Below, piece after piece: positions 8,955 to 19,544 of a DNA stretch of 64,000 nucleotides. This DNA is from Nemophila menziesii (lineage: Eukaryota; Streptophyta; Magnoliopsida; Boraginales; Hydrophyllaceae). The stretch spans positions 25,916,144-25,980,143 of the forward strand of contig JARWIR010000017.1 in the NCBI GenBank assembly GCA_029959085.1, written 5' to 3'. How positions within the stretch are numbered: position 1 is the first letter of the stretch; every line of letters starts with the position of its first letter. The position numbers and the translations under genes were made by a program. Under the pieces are notes generated by a model. That model made no database searches. It saw only the letters and a program-made list of their open reading frames with translations, and was not told the DNA's origin.

Positions 8955-9236
8955 ATGCTTATCAGAACCGTTTTCATGTGTGCTTATCGAAGGAATTCTC
9001 CAAGAAACACTTTTGGTGCTATTCAAGAACAAGCTATTGAGATTCCTATTTCACGTTTCAAAGACAAGACTGAAGAGGTTCAAATTAAGGCTAATCCGAA
9101 GAAGAGGAAAGTGATTGAGGAACCTGAAAGTGAGGAAGAAAATGATCAGTTGATGAGTTGGAATCGTAAATCAAGGTGTTGGAAGAGAATCAGGATACGA
9201 GGTGCGCTATTTTGGGAAACGTTACAAACAAGTTGA
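8955..9236 (+). CDS. ORF3 of element B: small NLS-bearing protein
   Basis: The first ATG after the leader is at 8955, giving about 93 residues. The middle carries NPKKRKV, identical in its core to the classical monopartite nuclear import signal (PKKRKV), followed by an acidic run EEPESEEEND and a basic, Trp-rich end. I recognise no enzymatic domain. It lies in the same slot as ORF3 of A, G, H and E; E and H show a Transposase_32-like (putative plant transposon protein) domain there, so this may be a shortened descendant. The TTG-led extension to 8934 is not a plausible eukaryotic start. Codons remain open, but whether it is expressed is unknown. Confidence 0.5.
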   Translation: MLIRTVFMCAYRRNSPRNTFGAIQEQAIEIPISRFKDKTEEVQIKANPKKRKVIEEPESEEENDQLMSWNRKSRCWKRIRIRGALFWETLQTS

Positions 9237-9386
9237 ACTTTACTTGTTCAAAGCACAACTTTCGATTTCTAGACGCAAGATAAAGTTCATGGACGCAACA
9301 CCGACAACCAGCCTCGCGCTGGTTCAGATACGTTTTCTATCCCTTCTCATGTAGTGTATACTATTTTATTGCTTTGAATCTTTTCG

Positions 9387-9406
9387 AGTCGTGGGGACAC
9401 GACTCA
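9387..9406 (+). other. Conserved 8-bp hairpin with GGGA loop, element B
   Basis: GAGTCGTG-GGGA-CACGACTC, a perfect 8-bp stem. Identical in A (13082-13101), G (29459-29478) and H (41446-41465), each followed by the GAGTTTGGGGTGGGG (or AGTTTGGGGTGGGG) motif. Likely an RNA structure; role unknown. Confidence 0.8.
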
Positions 9407-9409
9407 TTT

Positions 9410-10055
9410 TTGAGTTTGGGGTGGGGTTCGTTGCCTCATCCCAGTTTTTATGTGTTATATGTTTTATTTGCTTTCAATAAAATAATTTTCGGAGTTACGT
9501 TTGACTGTAGAAATTTTTAAATGTCCCTTTAAGCATACTTTTGATGAATCTATGATAGTAAATAGTGGACTTTAGGGATTGATATAAAACGCACTTACAA
9601 TTGCATGCGAACATAGGTAATTGATAGGAAAAATTAATGAACAATGCAAATGAAGTAAGCTTGTACTTAAGGAATATGTTTGGTGTGTAGAACGTGAAAT
9701 CCTAATTCGTAGAGAACCCACCTAGATATGAACTAAAGACAAACTATGTACTTAGGAAAATGATAGGGGCAGTTCTTTGTTAGCCATTTGTGCCTTTTTA
9801 GCCTTCTATCCCTTGTATTAATTATTATCCGTCTTAGCCCACTTTGAGCCTTTAGCCTTTTCTTTGTAGCCACGATATAAGCCATTATCCCTTAGATTAT
9901 TAGGCATGACCATATGACCCGCACTTGAATCACAATCCTGAGACATGTCTCGAGCTTGAGTTTGGGGTGGTGGGACCACATATGGGGAATTTAATGGGTT
10001 GGGATTGATGTGCTTTGTATTGTAGCACAATTGCAGATGATTTATAATTGTAACC
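9410..10055 (+). other. Conserved 3' non-coding region of element B
   Basis: No credible ORF. Contains GAGTTTGGGGT copies (9413 and 9957 regions) and the block CATATGACCCGCACTTGAATC, shared almost word for word with A (13610) and, reversed, with G (28870), H (40915) and E (35530). Confidence 0.7.
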
Positions 10056-10238
10056 CTTTGCCGGGAATGAGAAAAAAGTGAAAAAGAAAGAAAAAATGAA
10101 AAAAATGAAAAAAATCCATACAGTAGGAACCGGGAACCCGGTTTCGTCAAAACCGGGAACCCGGTTTCCTTTTGTACAAAAAAAAAGAGAAAAGAAAATA
10201 AAAAGAAAAAATATGAATGAATAAAACATCCGGCAAAG
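10056..10238 (+). other. Long-range stem CTTTGCCGG/CCGGCAAAG closing a variable loop, element B
   Basis: CTTTGCCGG (10056-10064) pairs with CCGGCAAAG (10230-10238). The A-rich interior holds two of the element's palindromes (10128-10143 and 10151-10166). Equivalent stems are in A (13761/13904), H (40599/40768) and, decayed, in G (28579/28721). Confidence 0.75.
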
Positions 10239-10780
10239 TGGAATTTTCTGAAAATCATCTTGTTAATAGTGGGTAGACATGGGACGCTAAATTGTTGCGT
10301 ATATGGGTGAGTGAGAACATCTTTTTGAACGTTAACTCAAGCTCGAGGACACTGTTGATGGTAAGTGAGGAGAGAGCCAAAAGCTCACTTCAAATTTACC
10401 AAATATACATCCATACCGTCCTTAAGCCATTATTATAACCGTAAAGACCTCGTGATTCCTAAGTGCATAGTGAATTTATAATTCTGTTGATAGGGAATAC
10501 ATTAAGTGGAGCGTTCAAAGCAAGGTAGGATTAATGACCACCCTATAGCCATCATACAGAGATGAGTACAAGTGTAACCTTCAAGCATTGCGACTTTAAT
10601 TTTATGATTGAGATTATTTATGTTTGATGTTGCATGATTAGTGTATGTGTATATTAGTTTCTAGAGTTTGCTATATGAGATTTATTTTGAGAATTGCTTT
10701 AGGGTTTATTTGCTAGCTTCTGCTTGTTTATACGTTTACTTCCGCCCCTTTGTTTTGTTTTACTTTGTCGGGACGACAAA

Positions 10781-10798
10781 GGTTTGAGTTGGGGGTCT
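10781..10798 (+). other. Polypurine tract, element B
   Basis: GGTTTGAGTTGGGGGTCT ends exactly at the start of the 3' LTR. G-rich rather than purely purine. The A counterpart is at 14443-14460. Confidence 0.75.
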
Positions 10799-12406
10799 TG
10801 ATGTCTCCCTAATTGTTCTTATTTTCGACCCTTGGGAGACATCATTTTTTGTGTTTATTTAATTAATATGATAGACTTTTGGACTAAATTTGCAATAATC
10901 CGGAATTACCTTTTTATTTCTAGCATTTTTAATTTATTAAACTTTTGCGCGTAATATTGGTATTTTTAGTGTAAAGTTTACAGGTTTTAGATGCTAGCTA
11001 GGAGAGGAATCCAAAGAGAAAGTCAAAGATCGTGTAATGAAGTCAAAGCTTTAAGATAAATCCCGAAAGATTCGATTTTAGAGCTGAAAATCCATTTTCC
11101 AGGCTATAGATTGCTGATTTCGAGGTGCTTAAGCGATGATCTAGCTGTTGACCTTTGAAGAGAAATCATTCCTTATCGAGTTACGGAACTTTAGCAACTG
11201 GAATGAGGTCAATCGGAGTTATAACGCATCGGGAAAAGCCGTTTTAGTGAAGGTGAATCAGCAGTTACGGGATTTTGGGCTTAGAAATTGGGCTTGGACA
11301 TTTAATTATTGATTTATTCTTAAGTCCAAGCCCTAATCCGTTTTTAAGCTTATAAAAGGAGCTTTTGACCTCATTATTTCTCACCTCTCAATTTGTTCTT
11401 CAAATCATCTCATCCTTAGAAGAGAGTGTCAATACAATTCATTCTTTACAATTAAAAAACACCAGAGAGAAGCAACAGAAGGAAGGAAGAAGAAGCTGCT
11501 AGAGCTGGAGTGGGTCTATAGCTCCGTTCTCAGTCATTCCAATTCCGGAAATTAGGTTTCTTTTATCTTTTATTTGTAATCAGTTATGAATTCCATTTAT
11601 TTTAATTTAGTATTTCTTTTTAATATGAGCTAAACATTTAATAGTGTTTGAGAACAAACAATGGGTGAATCCCAATCTTAAATAATAACGAATGTTGAAT
11701 TTGGGTTTTTATTAAATTAAACTAAATTAGGGCTTTCTTTTCAATAAATTGAGATTATTTTACTGTTTTTAGCGTCATGAACTAGGAACAGGTGTTAGTA
11801 TTTAGGCTATTCCAATTAGTGGCAATTGGATCATCCTGACAGAGGGTTTAGATACAGAACCATTTATTCAATCTAGGATAGAAGCTATTGATTCTGACGA
11901 ACTTAGCTAATTCTAGGGCCAATGAGGTAAAACACTTAATCATCCAACGGTGGATCATATTTACCCTGACGGGACTAGTGACACTTTAGGATTGCCTTAT
12001 AGTCCACCCTGACGGGGGTATAAGGATTTTAGAATCCCGACCATTGCAATTGACCAATTTAGCCCTTAAACAACATAAGTTAGGAAGTAAAATTAGGAGG
12101 ATCCTTGCGTTCTCAAGTACTACATCTCATATTGTGTTTCACATCATTTTACTTGCGTCTTAACTTTTACTTGCATTTAAGTATTTGTCTTTTATTCATT
12201 AGCTTTAATCAACAAAACCAAACAAACATTTTATAATCTTTTATTTTCATAAGTGCATCCATCACTATTTGCTAGACAATGTGATCAACCATTCCGTCCT
12301 TGGAACGAATCTGATTTATCAGTTATACTACTTGGGACAACCGTACACTTGCGGTTGTGGTTCGATTAGCATTGCATTTATTTTTAGAACACACAAAGGA
12401 CCACCA
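10799..12406 (+). repeat. 3' LTR of element B
   Basis: 1,608 bp, nearly identical to 4743-6353. Left-end inverted repeat 10799-10809 with 10834-10844; TATA box 11351-11359; ends GGACCACCA at 12406. Confidence 0.95.
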
Positions 12407-12635
12407 CTAATACATAATCATCATCAAATCCTTCCACCAAACACAAAAATCATTCACTTTCCTTTCATCATAGCTTCACTCTCACCCATTAAACGTCATC
12501 TTCTCCGTTAAAAATTCATTAGCCATCTCTAGAAAACACCTCATACCATCTTCCTATATCCTCAAAACATCAAAGTTCAAAACTTTTTCTCTAGTTTTTG
12601 AATTTTTGAAGTTTTGAGTTTGGGGTTCCTTGAAG

Positions 12636-13031
12636 ATGACGAGCAAAGCTGATTCCTTGAGCTATAACCGAAGCGGAGGGGTGAATCCTAACATTAATGA
12701 AGCAACTCCAGCTGAGGGCATTGAAAGACCGAAGAGAGGTCGTCAATGGTTTGAAGAGTTTGAAGCATGGAGGCCTCTTAGAGTCCCTCCACCAACGGAG
12801 ACGGTGAATAACAATTATGAGTTGGAAGCTTAGATTTGAATGTTAGAGGCAAACAAAGAGAAGATGATTTCTATTTTAGGAAGGGTGACAAAAGAGTTAG
12901 AACTCCTCATAACTATGCTACTTGGGGTGAGCACCATACAACATGCCACCTACTCTGTACTCACGAAGGAAGTCTTACGTGGACGCAACACCGAAAACCA
13001 GCCTAGTGTTGGTTCAGATACGTTTTCCTAA
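12636..13031 (+). pseudogene. ORF3 of element A (interrupted)
   Basis: An ATG at 12636, shortly after TTTTGAGTTTGGGGT, starts a basic/polar reading frame of 65 codons ending at TAG 12831-12833. The same frame meets TGA at 12837 and then stays open to 13031, so the ancestral product was about 130 residues. It includes a KRGRQWFEEFEAW stretch. I recognise no named domain. It is homologous in position, not in obvious sequence, to ORF3 of B and G. Its leader is split by the B insertion (4600-4737 plus 12412-12616), so this copy was also disconnected from its upstream array. Confidence 0.45.
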
Positions 13032-13081
13032 CCTTCTCATTTAGTAGTGTATAATGGTTTATTTTCTTTATTGAGTCTTTT

Positions 13082-13101
13082 CGAGTCGTGGGGACACGAC
13101 T
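13082..13101 (+). other. Conserved 8-bp hairpin, element A
   Basis: Same 20-base sequence as at 9387-9406, followed by AGTTTGGGGTGGGGTTCG. Confidence 0.8.
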
Positions 13102-14442
13102 CATTTTTTAGTTTGGGGTGGGGTTCGTTGCCTCATCCCAATTTTTTTGTGCCATTTGTCTTAATTGCTTTCAATAAATTAATTATAGGGTTGCGTTTGA
13201 CTGTAGAGAATTTAAAATGTCCCCATTAAGCAAACTTTTTATGAATTTATGATAGAAAATAGTAGACTTTAGAAGTTAGTATAAAACGCATTTAGATTGC
13301 ATGCAAACATAGGTAATTAACAGGTAGAATTAATAAACAATGCAAAAGAAATAAACTTGTACTTAAAGAAAATGTTTGGTGTGTAGAACGCGAGATCCAA
13401 AGTGATAGAGAACCCACTTAGGTATGAACTAGAGGCAAGCTATGTAATTAGAAAGATGATAGATGCAGTTCTTTGTTAGCCCTTTGAGCTTTTTTAGCCT
13501 TTTGTCCCTTAATATAATATTATCCGTCTTAGCCCCATTCTTAGCCTTTAAGCCTTTCTTTTGTCGCCAAGATATAAGCCCATATCCCCTTATATTATTA
13601 GGCATTACCATATGACCCGCACTTGAATCACAATCCTGAGACTTCCTGTCTTGAGCTTGAGTTTGGGGTGGTGGGTTTCATTATTGGGAGATCACATTGG
13701 GAGGGAATTTGTAGGCATTTGTATTTATGCGCAATTGTTGATGATATATTAATTGTAACCCTTTGCCGGGATTTGGAAAAGAAAAGAAAAAAATTATTAT
13801 AAGAGACATGACCTTTCACATCAAAATGATGGTCATGCATATCTTGTACAAAAAAAAGATAAAATTGAAATAAATAAATAAAATAAAGAAAAAAATAAAG
13901 TAACCGGCAAAGTGGAATTTTAGAAATCATCGTTAGTACTGGGACGCTACATTAGTGCGCCAAATGGGTTGAGTGAGAACGATATACGAGTGTAAACTCA
14001 AGATCAAGGACAGTTTGTTGATGAAAAGTGAGGAGAGAGCCAAAAGCTCACTTCAAATTTACCAAATATACATTCCATACCGCCCCTAAGCGTACACTAT
14101 AACCATAAAGTCCTCGTGATTACTAGTTATATAGTGGATTTTAAATCCAGCTAATAGGGAGTATGCTAAGTGGAGCGTTCAAAGTTGGTGAGGATCGATG
14201 AACACACTATAGCCATCATATTGAGATAAGTACAAGCGCAACCTTCTAGCATTGTGAAGTTAATTTTTAATTAATTATTTGTTTTTGATTTTGCATGACA
14301 TTTGTATGTGTATACTAATTCCTAGGATCATACTATATGAGATTTATTTTAAGTTATGCTTTGGGTGTTATTCATTAAACTCTACCTTTTTGCGTATCAC
14401 CTTGAACCCCTTGTTTTTATTTTGCTTTGTCGGGACGACAAA
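13102..14442 (+). other. Conserved 3' non-coding region of element A with long-range stem
   Basis: No gene. The stem CTTTGCCGG 13761-13769 with CCGGCAAAG 13904-13912 encloses an A-rich loop that contains its own inverted pair CATGACC/GGTCATG (about 13806-13837). GAGTTTGGGGT recurs near 13659. Confidence 0.7.
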
Positions 14443-14460
14443 GGTTTGAGTTTGGGGTCT
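14443..14460 (+). other. Polypurine tract, element A
   Basis: GGTTTGAGTTTGGGGTCT directly before TGATGTCTCC of the 3' LTR. Confidence 0.75.
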
Positions 14461-16046
14461 TGATGTCTCCCTTTTTGTTCTAATTATATGCCCTTAGGAG
14501 ACATCAAATTAGGTGACTATTTGACTTATTTACTAGAATTTTAAGCTTATTTGGTCATATTACGATTTCTTCCCTTGGATTTGGATTATTTGTGTTTTAG
14601 AGCTTTTATGCGTTAATTCGTCTATTTTTAGTGTACAGTTCTAAGGTTTATGATTTGATGGAATATCAAGACAAGGAGAAGAAACGGGAAATAAAGTCTT
14701 GGATTACGCGTTGAAGTCAAAGGCGAGAATAATTGATTCGAAGAAGTAATTAGTGGAGAATGAAATCTGGAATGTTGTCACAAATCACTGTTTTCGAGCA
14801 TCTTAGCCACTGATTCAGCCTTGGAGCATGAAATGAGGTAGCTAGAGCTTGAAGTCAGGAAGATTTTCCAAGTTGAACAAAGTGATTCCGAGTCCGGACG
14901 CAAAAGTTACAGATAGTCACCAGTGACAGGATTTTATTAAATGGATTGGGCTTTTATTCTAAATAACCTAACACTTATTTTTAATAGCCCATCCGTTTTT
15001 CCCACTATAAAAAGACCCTTAACCTTAGTTTTTACATACACAATTCATATTATAGAAGAGGCAACGCTTAGCAGAAGTCAGAGAAGCAAAAAGGAGAGAG
15101 AAGAGCTGAAGTTGGAGAATTACTTCTTCAACAACAGCAATTCTAAACCCTTTAATTAGGTTTTTCCATTTATGTAATTCATTATGAACCTCTTTTATTT
15201 TATTTCAGTTATTTTAAATATTAGTATGAGCTAGATTCTTTAAGTACTTGATGAACGCATTTATGGGTTGAGCCCTATTTATTTAATTTAGTGTTTTCAA
15301 TTTTGGGATTGTATGATTTAATTCGAATTGGGCAGTTAATCAATTTATATTATTTTAAGCTTATTGACTATTAGTGACGTAATTAACCTGTAATAGGATT
15401 TAGTATCTAGGCTATTCCATATAGTGGCGTATGGATCACCTTGACGGGGGGGGGGGGGGGGGGGGGAGGTTTAGGTACGGAAATAGATAATAGATGTAAG
15501 ATAAATTTTATTGATCCTAACGGACTTAGGTAATCTTATAGCCAATTGGGTAAATAGTGCTTATCATTCAAAGGTAGATTATGATCGCCCTAACGGGGTT
15601 TGTATTACCCTATAATAGCTTCTAAGTCCACCCTGACGGGGGTTAGAAGAGTATTTAATCTTGACTATTGTTAATTACCAATTTGACCCTTAAACGAAAA
15701 CTAGTTAAGTGGATATAGGCGAAACCCTTGCGTGAGTCAAGTACTACCTCTCATATTTGCGTCCAACATTTTATTTACTTATTTGCATTTTAATTCTTGC
15801 GTTAATTTAGTATTTTATTTAATTTCATCTTAATTCATAATCAAAAACCAAAACAAATATTTACATCATTTATTTTCCGCATTACATAACAATTAGCTAC
15901 ACTTATTACATAACATCTATAGTCATACCTAATCCGTCCCTGAGATCGAAATCCCGTTTACCGGATATTACTTGGACGACCCGTACACTTGCGGTACGTG
16001 TCTTGCCTTTTAGGTGCGTTTATTTAGAACACACAAGGAGACACCA
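14461..16046 (+). repeat. 3' LTR of element A
   Basis: 1,586 bp, TGATGTCTCC to GGAGACACCA. Left-end inverted repeat 14461-14470 with 14497-14506; TATA box 15006-15014. Contains a run of 21 G at 15446-15466, where the 5' LTR has six. Confidence 0.92.
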
Positions 16047-19000
16047 GCCATCCATGTGTCAACTCTTGTGGTATACTGGTTGCAAGTGAGCAGGTTGAAT
16101 GGTGAAGTATAACAAACAGCTCTAACCCAGCTACACTCAAGGAGTAGGTGTTCAGTGTTAAGCTATATTACAAATATCGCAAACATGAGACTATATAACT
16201 TTTCTTGTTACACATTATCATTAGTAGGTAATAAGTTTTAAGCTACCCTCCACATACAGTTTCTTATCTTATGGCAACTTTTAAGGCTCTAAATCAACTT
16301 CCATACTTCAGGGTTGATAGTATGTGATGTTTTAGCCTTATTATCACTCGTCCCAGATTCTTTTTTATCTTTCTCATCCTTAAGTATATGATAATATTTT
16401 TTAACTGTATAGATTTATTTTTTTCCTTTATCCCATACTTGTTTATCTTTTACCCCGGAATGAGGAAAAAAGGTGTTTAATATGATATGAGCAATATCAA
16501 GAGAATAGACTTCATTAACTAAATTCACATTCCATCTTCCGTCATCAACCTCCATTATATCAACAAATTTTCTAATTTCATCTTTCTTTGGTTTTATTAT
16601 TTCATCACAATTGGTGACCCACTTATTAGTATGTAATTTGATACTATATCCATTTCCTATCTTCCATTTAATATCATATTTTACTATGTCTCTACCTCTC
16701 AGGAGACTTCTCCAACCCCAATAGGGTGAGTTTCCTAGTTGGGCTTCAAGTAGTGAACACAAAGGGAAATATAACCTTTTAATTTTTTATAAAGTAAAGA
16801 GCCTGGTTTATTAATCAAGTTCCAAGCTTGTTTTCCTAGAATAGGAAGGTTCATTAGGTGTAAATTCCTAAAACCTTACCCTCTAGAAATTTTTCTCTTA
16901 TTTAAGGTATTTCGACTTCCCCAATGAATCCTTTACTACCCAAAAAAAATTTGCAATTTGAGATGAAATCAAATCACACTATTTTAGGGATAAGATAGGA
17001 GGACATAAAGTAGTTGGGAAGACTTTGAAGCATAACTTTTATTAAGTTTTGCTTTCCTGCTTCAGAAAGAAAAAAAAAATCTTCTAATTATCCATTCTCT
17101 TTAATGTTTTTTTTTCCACTAAAAGATTTAAAAATCTCACTTTAGATCTTCCCCATTCAGTGGAGAACCTAAATATTTTCATAGATTATTAGTAATTTGC
17201 ATATTCAATCTGTTAGCCATGATATAGTGTATATAACTGGAAATGTTTGGGCTAAATTTAACCCACACGTGATAAAATTAAGTGTCATACCAGTTGCATA
17301 TTCAAATTTGTTAATAACATCATTAAATCCTTCAATTTCTTTGTAATTTACCTTCATAAGAGATATACTATCATATGCGAATAGTAAATGGGTGATACTA
17401 GGTGCCATTTTAGAGTTTTAATCCCCTCCATAATATTATTATCTTTCTTTTCTTTAATAAGTATTTATAATACCTGATTAACCATAAAAAATAGGAAAGG
17501 AGATAGTGGGTCTCCTTGCCTCAGTCCCCTTTTGGGTTTATCAATTTTATGAGGTGTTCCATTTATAAGTATAGAGTAAGACATAGATGAGACACATCTC
17601 ATGAGTTTGTCTAATCCAAACTTTATTAAAACCCATTTTATTCGTCATTTCTTCTAGAAAATCCCACTCTACATTTTCATATACTTTTTTAAAATCAGCC
17701 TTAACTGTTATATAGTAGGATTAAGAGGTTTTATTTTCTTTAATATAGTTAATAATTTCATGAGAAACCATAGTGTTATCTTGAATGTGCCTTCCATGTA
17801 TGTGACTTTTAGGCCTCCAAGTCTAGGAAACATAGTAAAGTTGTGTGGAAGGCTGGTTGATTTTCATCAATCAACAGATTCATAACCGGTTGCAATCTAT
17901 TCATAAGAATTTTCACAATTAATTTATAAATAAAATTAGAGAAGCTAATGGTCCTGTAATTTATATTTTGATAGGGTTAACAATTTTTGGTATTAGAGAT
18001 ATATATGTATGGTAAATATCATCAATACTAGCTCCATTATACCAAAAATTGTTTACAAGTCTAATTACATCCACTTTAATAATATTCCAATATTTTTTAA
18101 AGAAGAAACCTTGATACCCATCAGGCCTAGGAGCTTTGTGAGAACTTAGTTCATTTATAGCTTTAGTAATTTACTCTATATCTAAATGTTTGTTAAGAAT
18201 GTCATTCATATTCTTATAAACAGGAGGTTTTTTAAGTTTCGGAATAGTACTAAAATCCCTTAAGCCACACTTTTAAATATATTATCAAAATACAACTTGA
18301 TACCATGAGTAATATCATTCATGTTCTATATCCAGTCACCACCTTCTATAGTAATTTTAACAATTTTATTATGTTTCCTCCTCTTTTTAGTAGAGGCATG
18401 AAAAAATGATGAGTTCTTATCACCCCACTTAAGCCAGGTGATCCTAGACTTGGAGGCCTAAAAGTCCTTCTCATTTTTCCACACAGCTTCTAATTTTTTT
18501 TATAATATCATTGTACTCATCCAAATTATGGGTATTAGGGTCATTATATATGTGTTACAATTTAACCATATAAGCATCAATCAGTTTTCTATTATTTTTA
18601 GATTTCTTCTTACTCTAGGAAGTAAAAAAATTACTACATTTCTTAAGTTTATAGGTGTGAGCATCTCTTTTAATCCCATAGCTATATTTTTTCTCCTCCC
18701 AAACGTTTTTAATAATTTCTAAACATTAAGCTTCCTCAGTCGATATATTTCCGTAGTAGAATCACCTATATTTATTGATATAATTATCTTTCATAGGTAA
18801 CATTTGTGGAGAGTAATCATACCCCACAGCTGGCAACAAGGCTACCCAAGGTAATGGTAAGAGATCACCCCACTTTTTATTTAAAAAAAATCTATCTATA
18901 AAAGTCTTTATCATCTCCCCATTACTTCTTTTATTAGACCAAGAATATCTACAACCTCTGTTAGTAATCTCTTTCGGTTGATTATGTTTTATACATACAT

Positions 19001-19313
19001 CAAACCAAGTCATAGCTTTTTTCAAATCATAACCACTCTTTTTTTATGAAAAATATTCCTTATATTATCAAAATCTCCAATTAAGTTCCAAGGTTCATCA
19101 TTTAGAGGACAACATTTACTATAAATCTCTAAACATAACTCTTTGAGTTTATCATGAGGGGATCCATGGACGAAAGTCGTATATAACAACATGGCCCATC
19201 TTATCTAGAGCAATGTATGTGGTTTATCGATTTACTAATAACAAATATAATTATACTATCTTTCACAAATAGAGAAAGACCCCCACGTAAACCCTAGGGT
19301 TCTACAGTTCCAA
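16047..19313 (-). mobile_element. LINE1: decayed L1-type non-LTR retrotransposon
   Basis: Remains of a plant LINE read on the - strand, from endonuclease (19300) to the zf-RVT end (16050). Its far 3' end was separated by insertion of element A at 16046/16047. Its 5' part ends where the LINE2 poly(A) begins (19314). The missing endonuclease N-terminus and ORF1 are not seen elsewhere in the window. Confidence 0.85.
16050..19300 (-). pseudogene. LINE1 ORF2 (endonuclease-reverse transcriptase), decayed
   Basis: In transcription order: apurinic-type endonuclease with W.LIGDFD.I near 19100 and YDYSPQMLP near 18810 (normally DHSP), then reverse transcriptase with [14 protein letters not shown] near 17520 and the catalytic box FAYDS near 17375 (normally FADD), then the C-terminal region (GWRSLLRGRDIVKYDIKWKIGNG, 16620-16710) and a zf-RVT domain ending about 16060 (LLPTNDN, EHLLLECSW). 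There are many frameshifts and stops, and a changed catalytic Asp, so it is inactive. It would copy LINE RNA at a nicked target site. Confidence 0.8.
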
Positions 19314-19321
19314 TTTTTTTT
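19314..19321 (-). other. Poly(A) tail of LINE2
   Basis: Eight T on the + strand, directly after the conserved LINE tail read on the - strand. It marks the 3' end and the orientation. Confidence 0.75.
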
Positions 19322-19544
19322 GATCGGTAAATCAAATTTTGTATTAAAGTAAGCCCAACATACAAATATCCTTACAACAAACTATTACAAATAACTTCTA
19401 GGCCCAATACACAAAAGGGCTACTGCCTTACTACATTTAAATAAAAGTTATTACAATTTAAAGCATAAATAAAAGAGGCCGCCCCAAATTAGCTATAAGT
19501 AGACCCAATCCTCTACGCTAGAAGAAAAGCAGTTTTTTTCTTGT

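Larger units (their letters stand above)
4743..12406 (+). mobile_element. Element B: young non-autonomous gypsy-type LTR retrotransposon nested in A
   Basis: A 7,664-bp unit: 5' LTR 4743-6353, PBS, one 414-residue ORF, palindrome array, ORF3, conserved hairpins, polypurine tract, 3' LTR 10799-12406, and TSD CTAAT on both sides. By eye the two LTRs differ at about 20 positions plus two short indels (about 98.7% identity), so it inserted recently. No RT, RNase H, integrase or recognisable protease is present; it must have used enzymes from another element. It shares LTR architecture and the 3' half with A, G and H, but its first ORF is different. Confidence 0.95.
1..16046 (+). mobile_element. 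Element A: Athila-like non-autonomous Ty3/gypsy retrotransposon (host of nested B)
   Basis: A is read on the + strand: partial 5' LTR (1-1064), PBS, gag, protease with integrase-like tail, GC-rich array, ORF3, hairpins, polypurine tract and 3' LTR (14461-16046). Element B (4743-12406) is inserted in its 3' half, so A is 1-4742 plus 12407-16046. No reverse transcriptase, RNase H or integrase core is present, although gag and a retropepsin are, so A resembles the gag-only or TR-GAG type of non-autonomous element. Its 3' flank is LINE1 ORF2. The matching 5' target duplication lies outside the window. Coding stops and about 4% LTR divergence (by eye) mark it as older than B. Confidence 0.9.
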
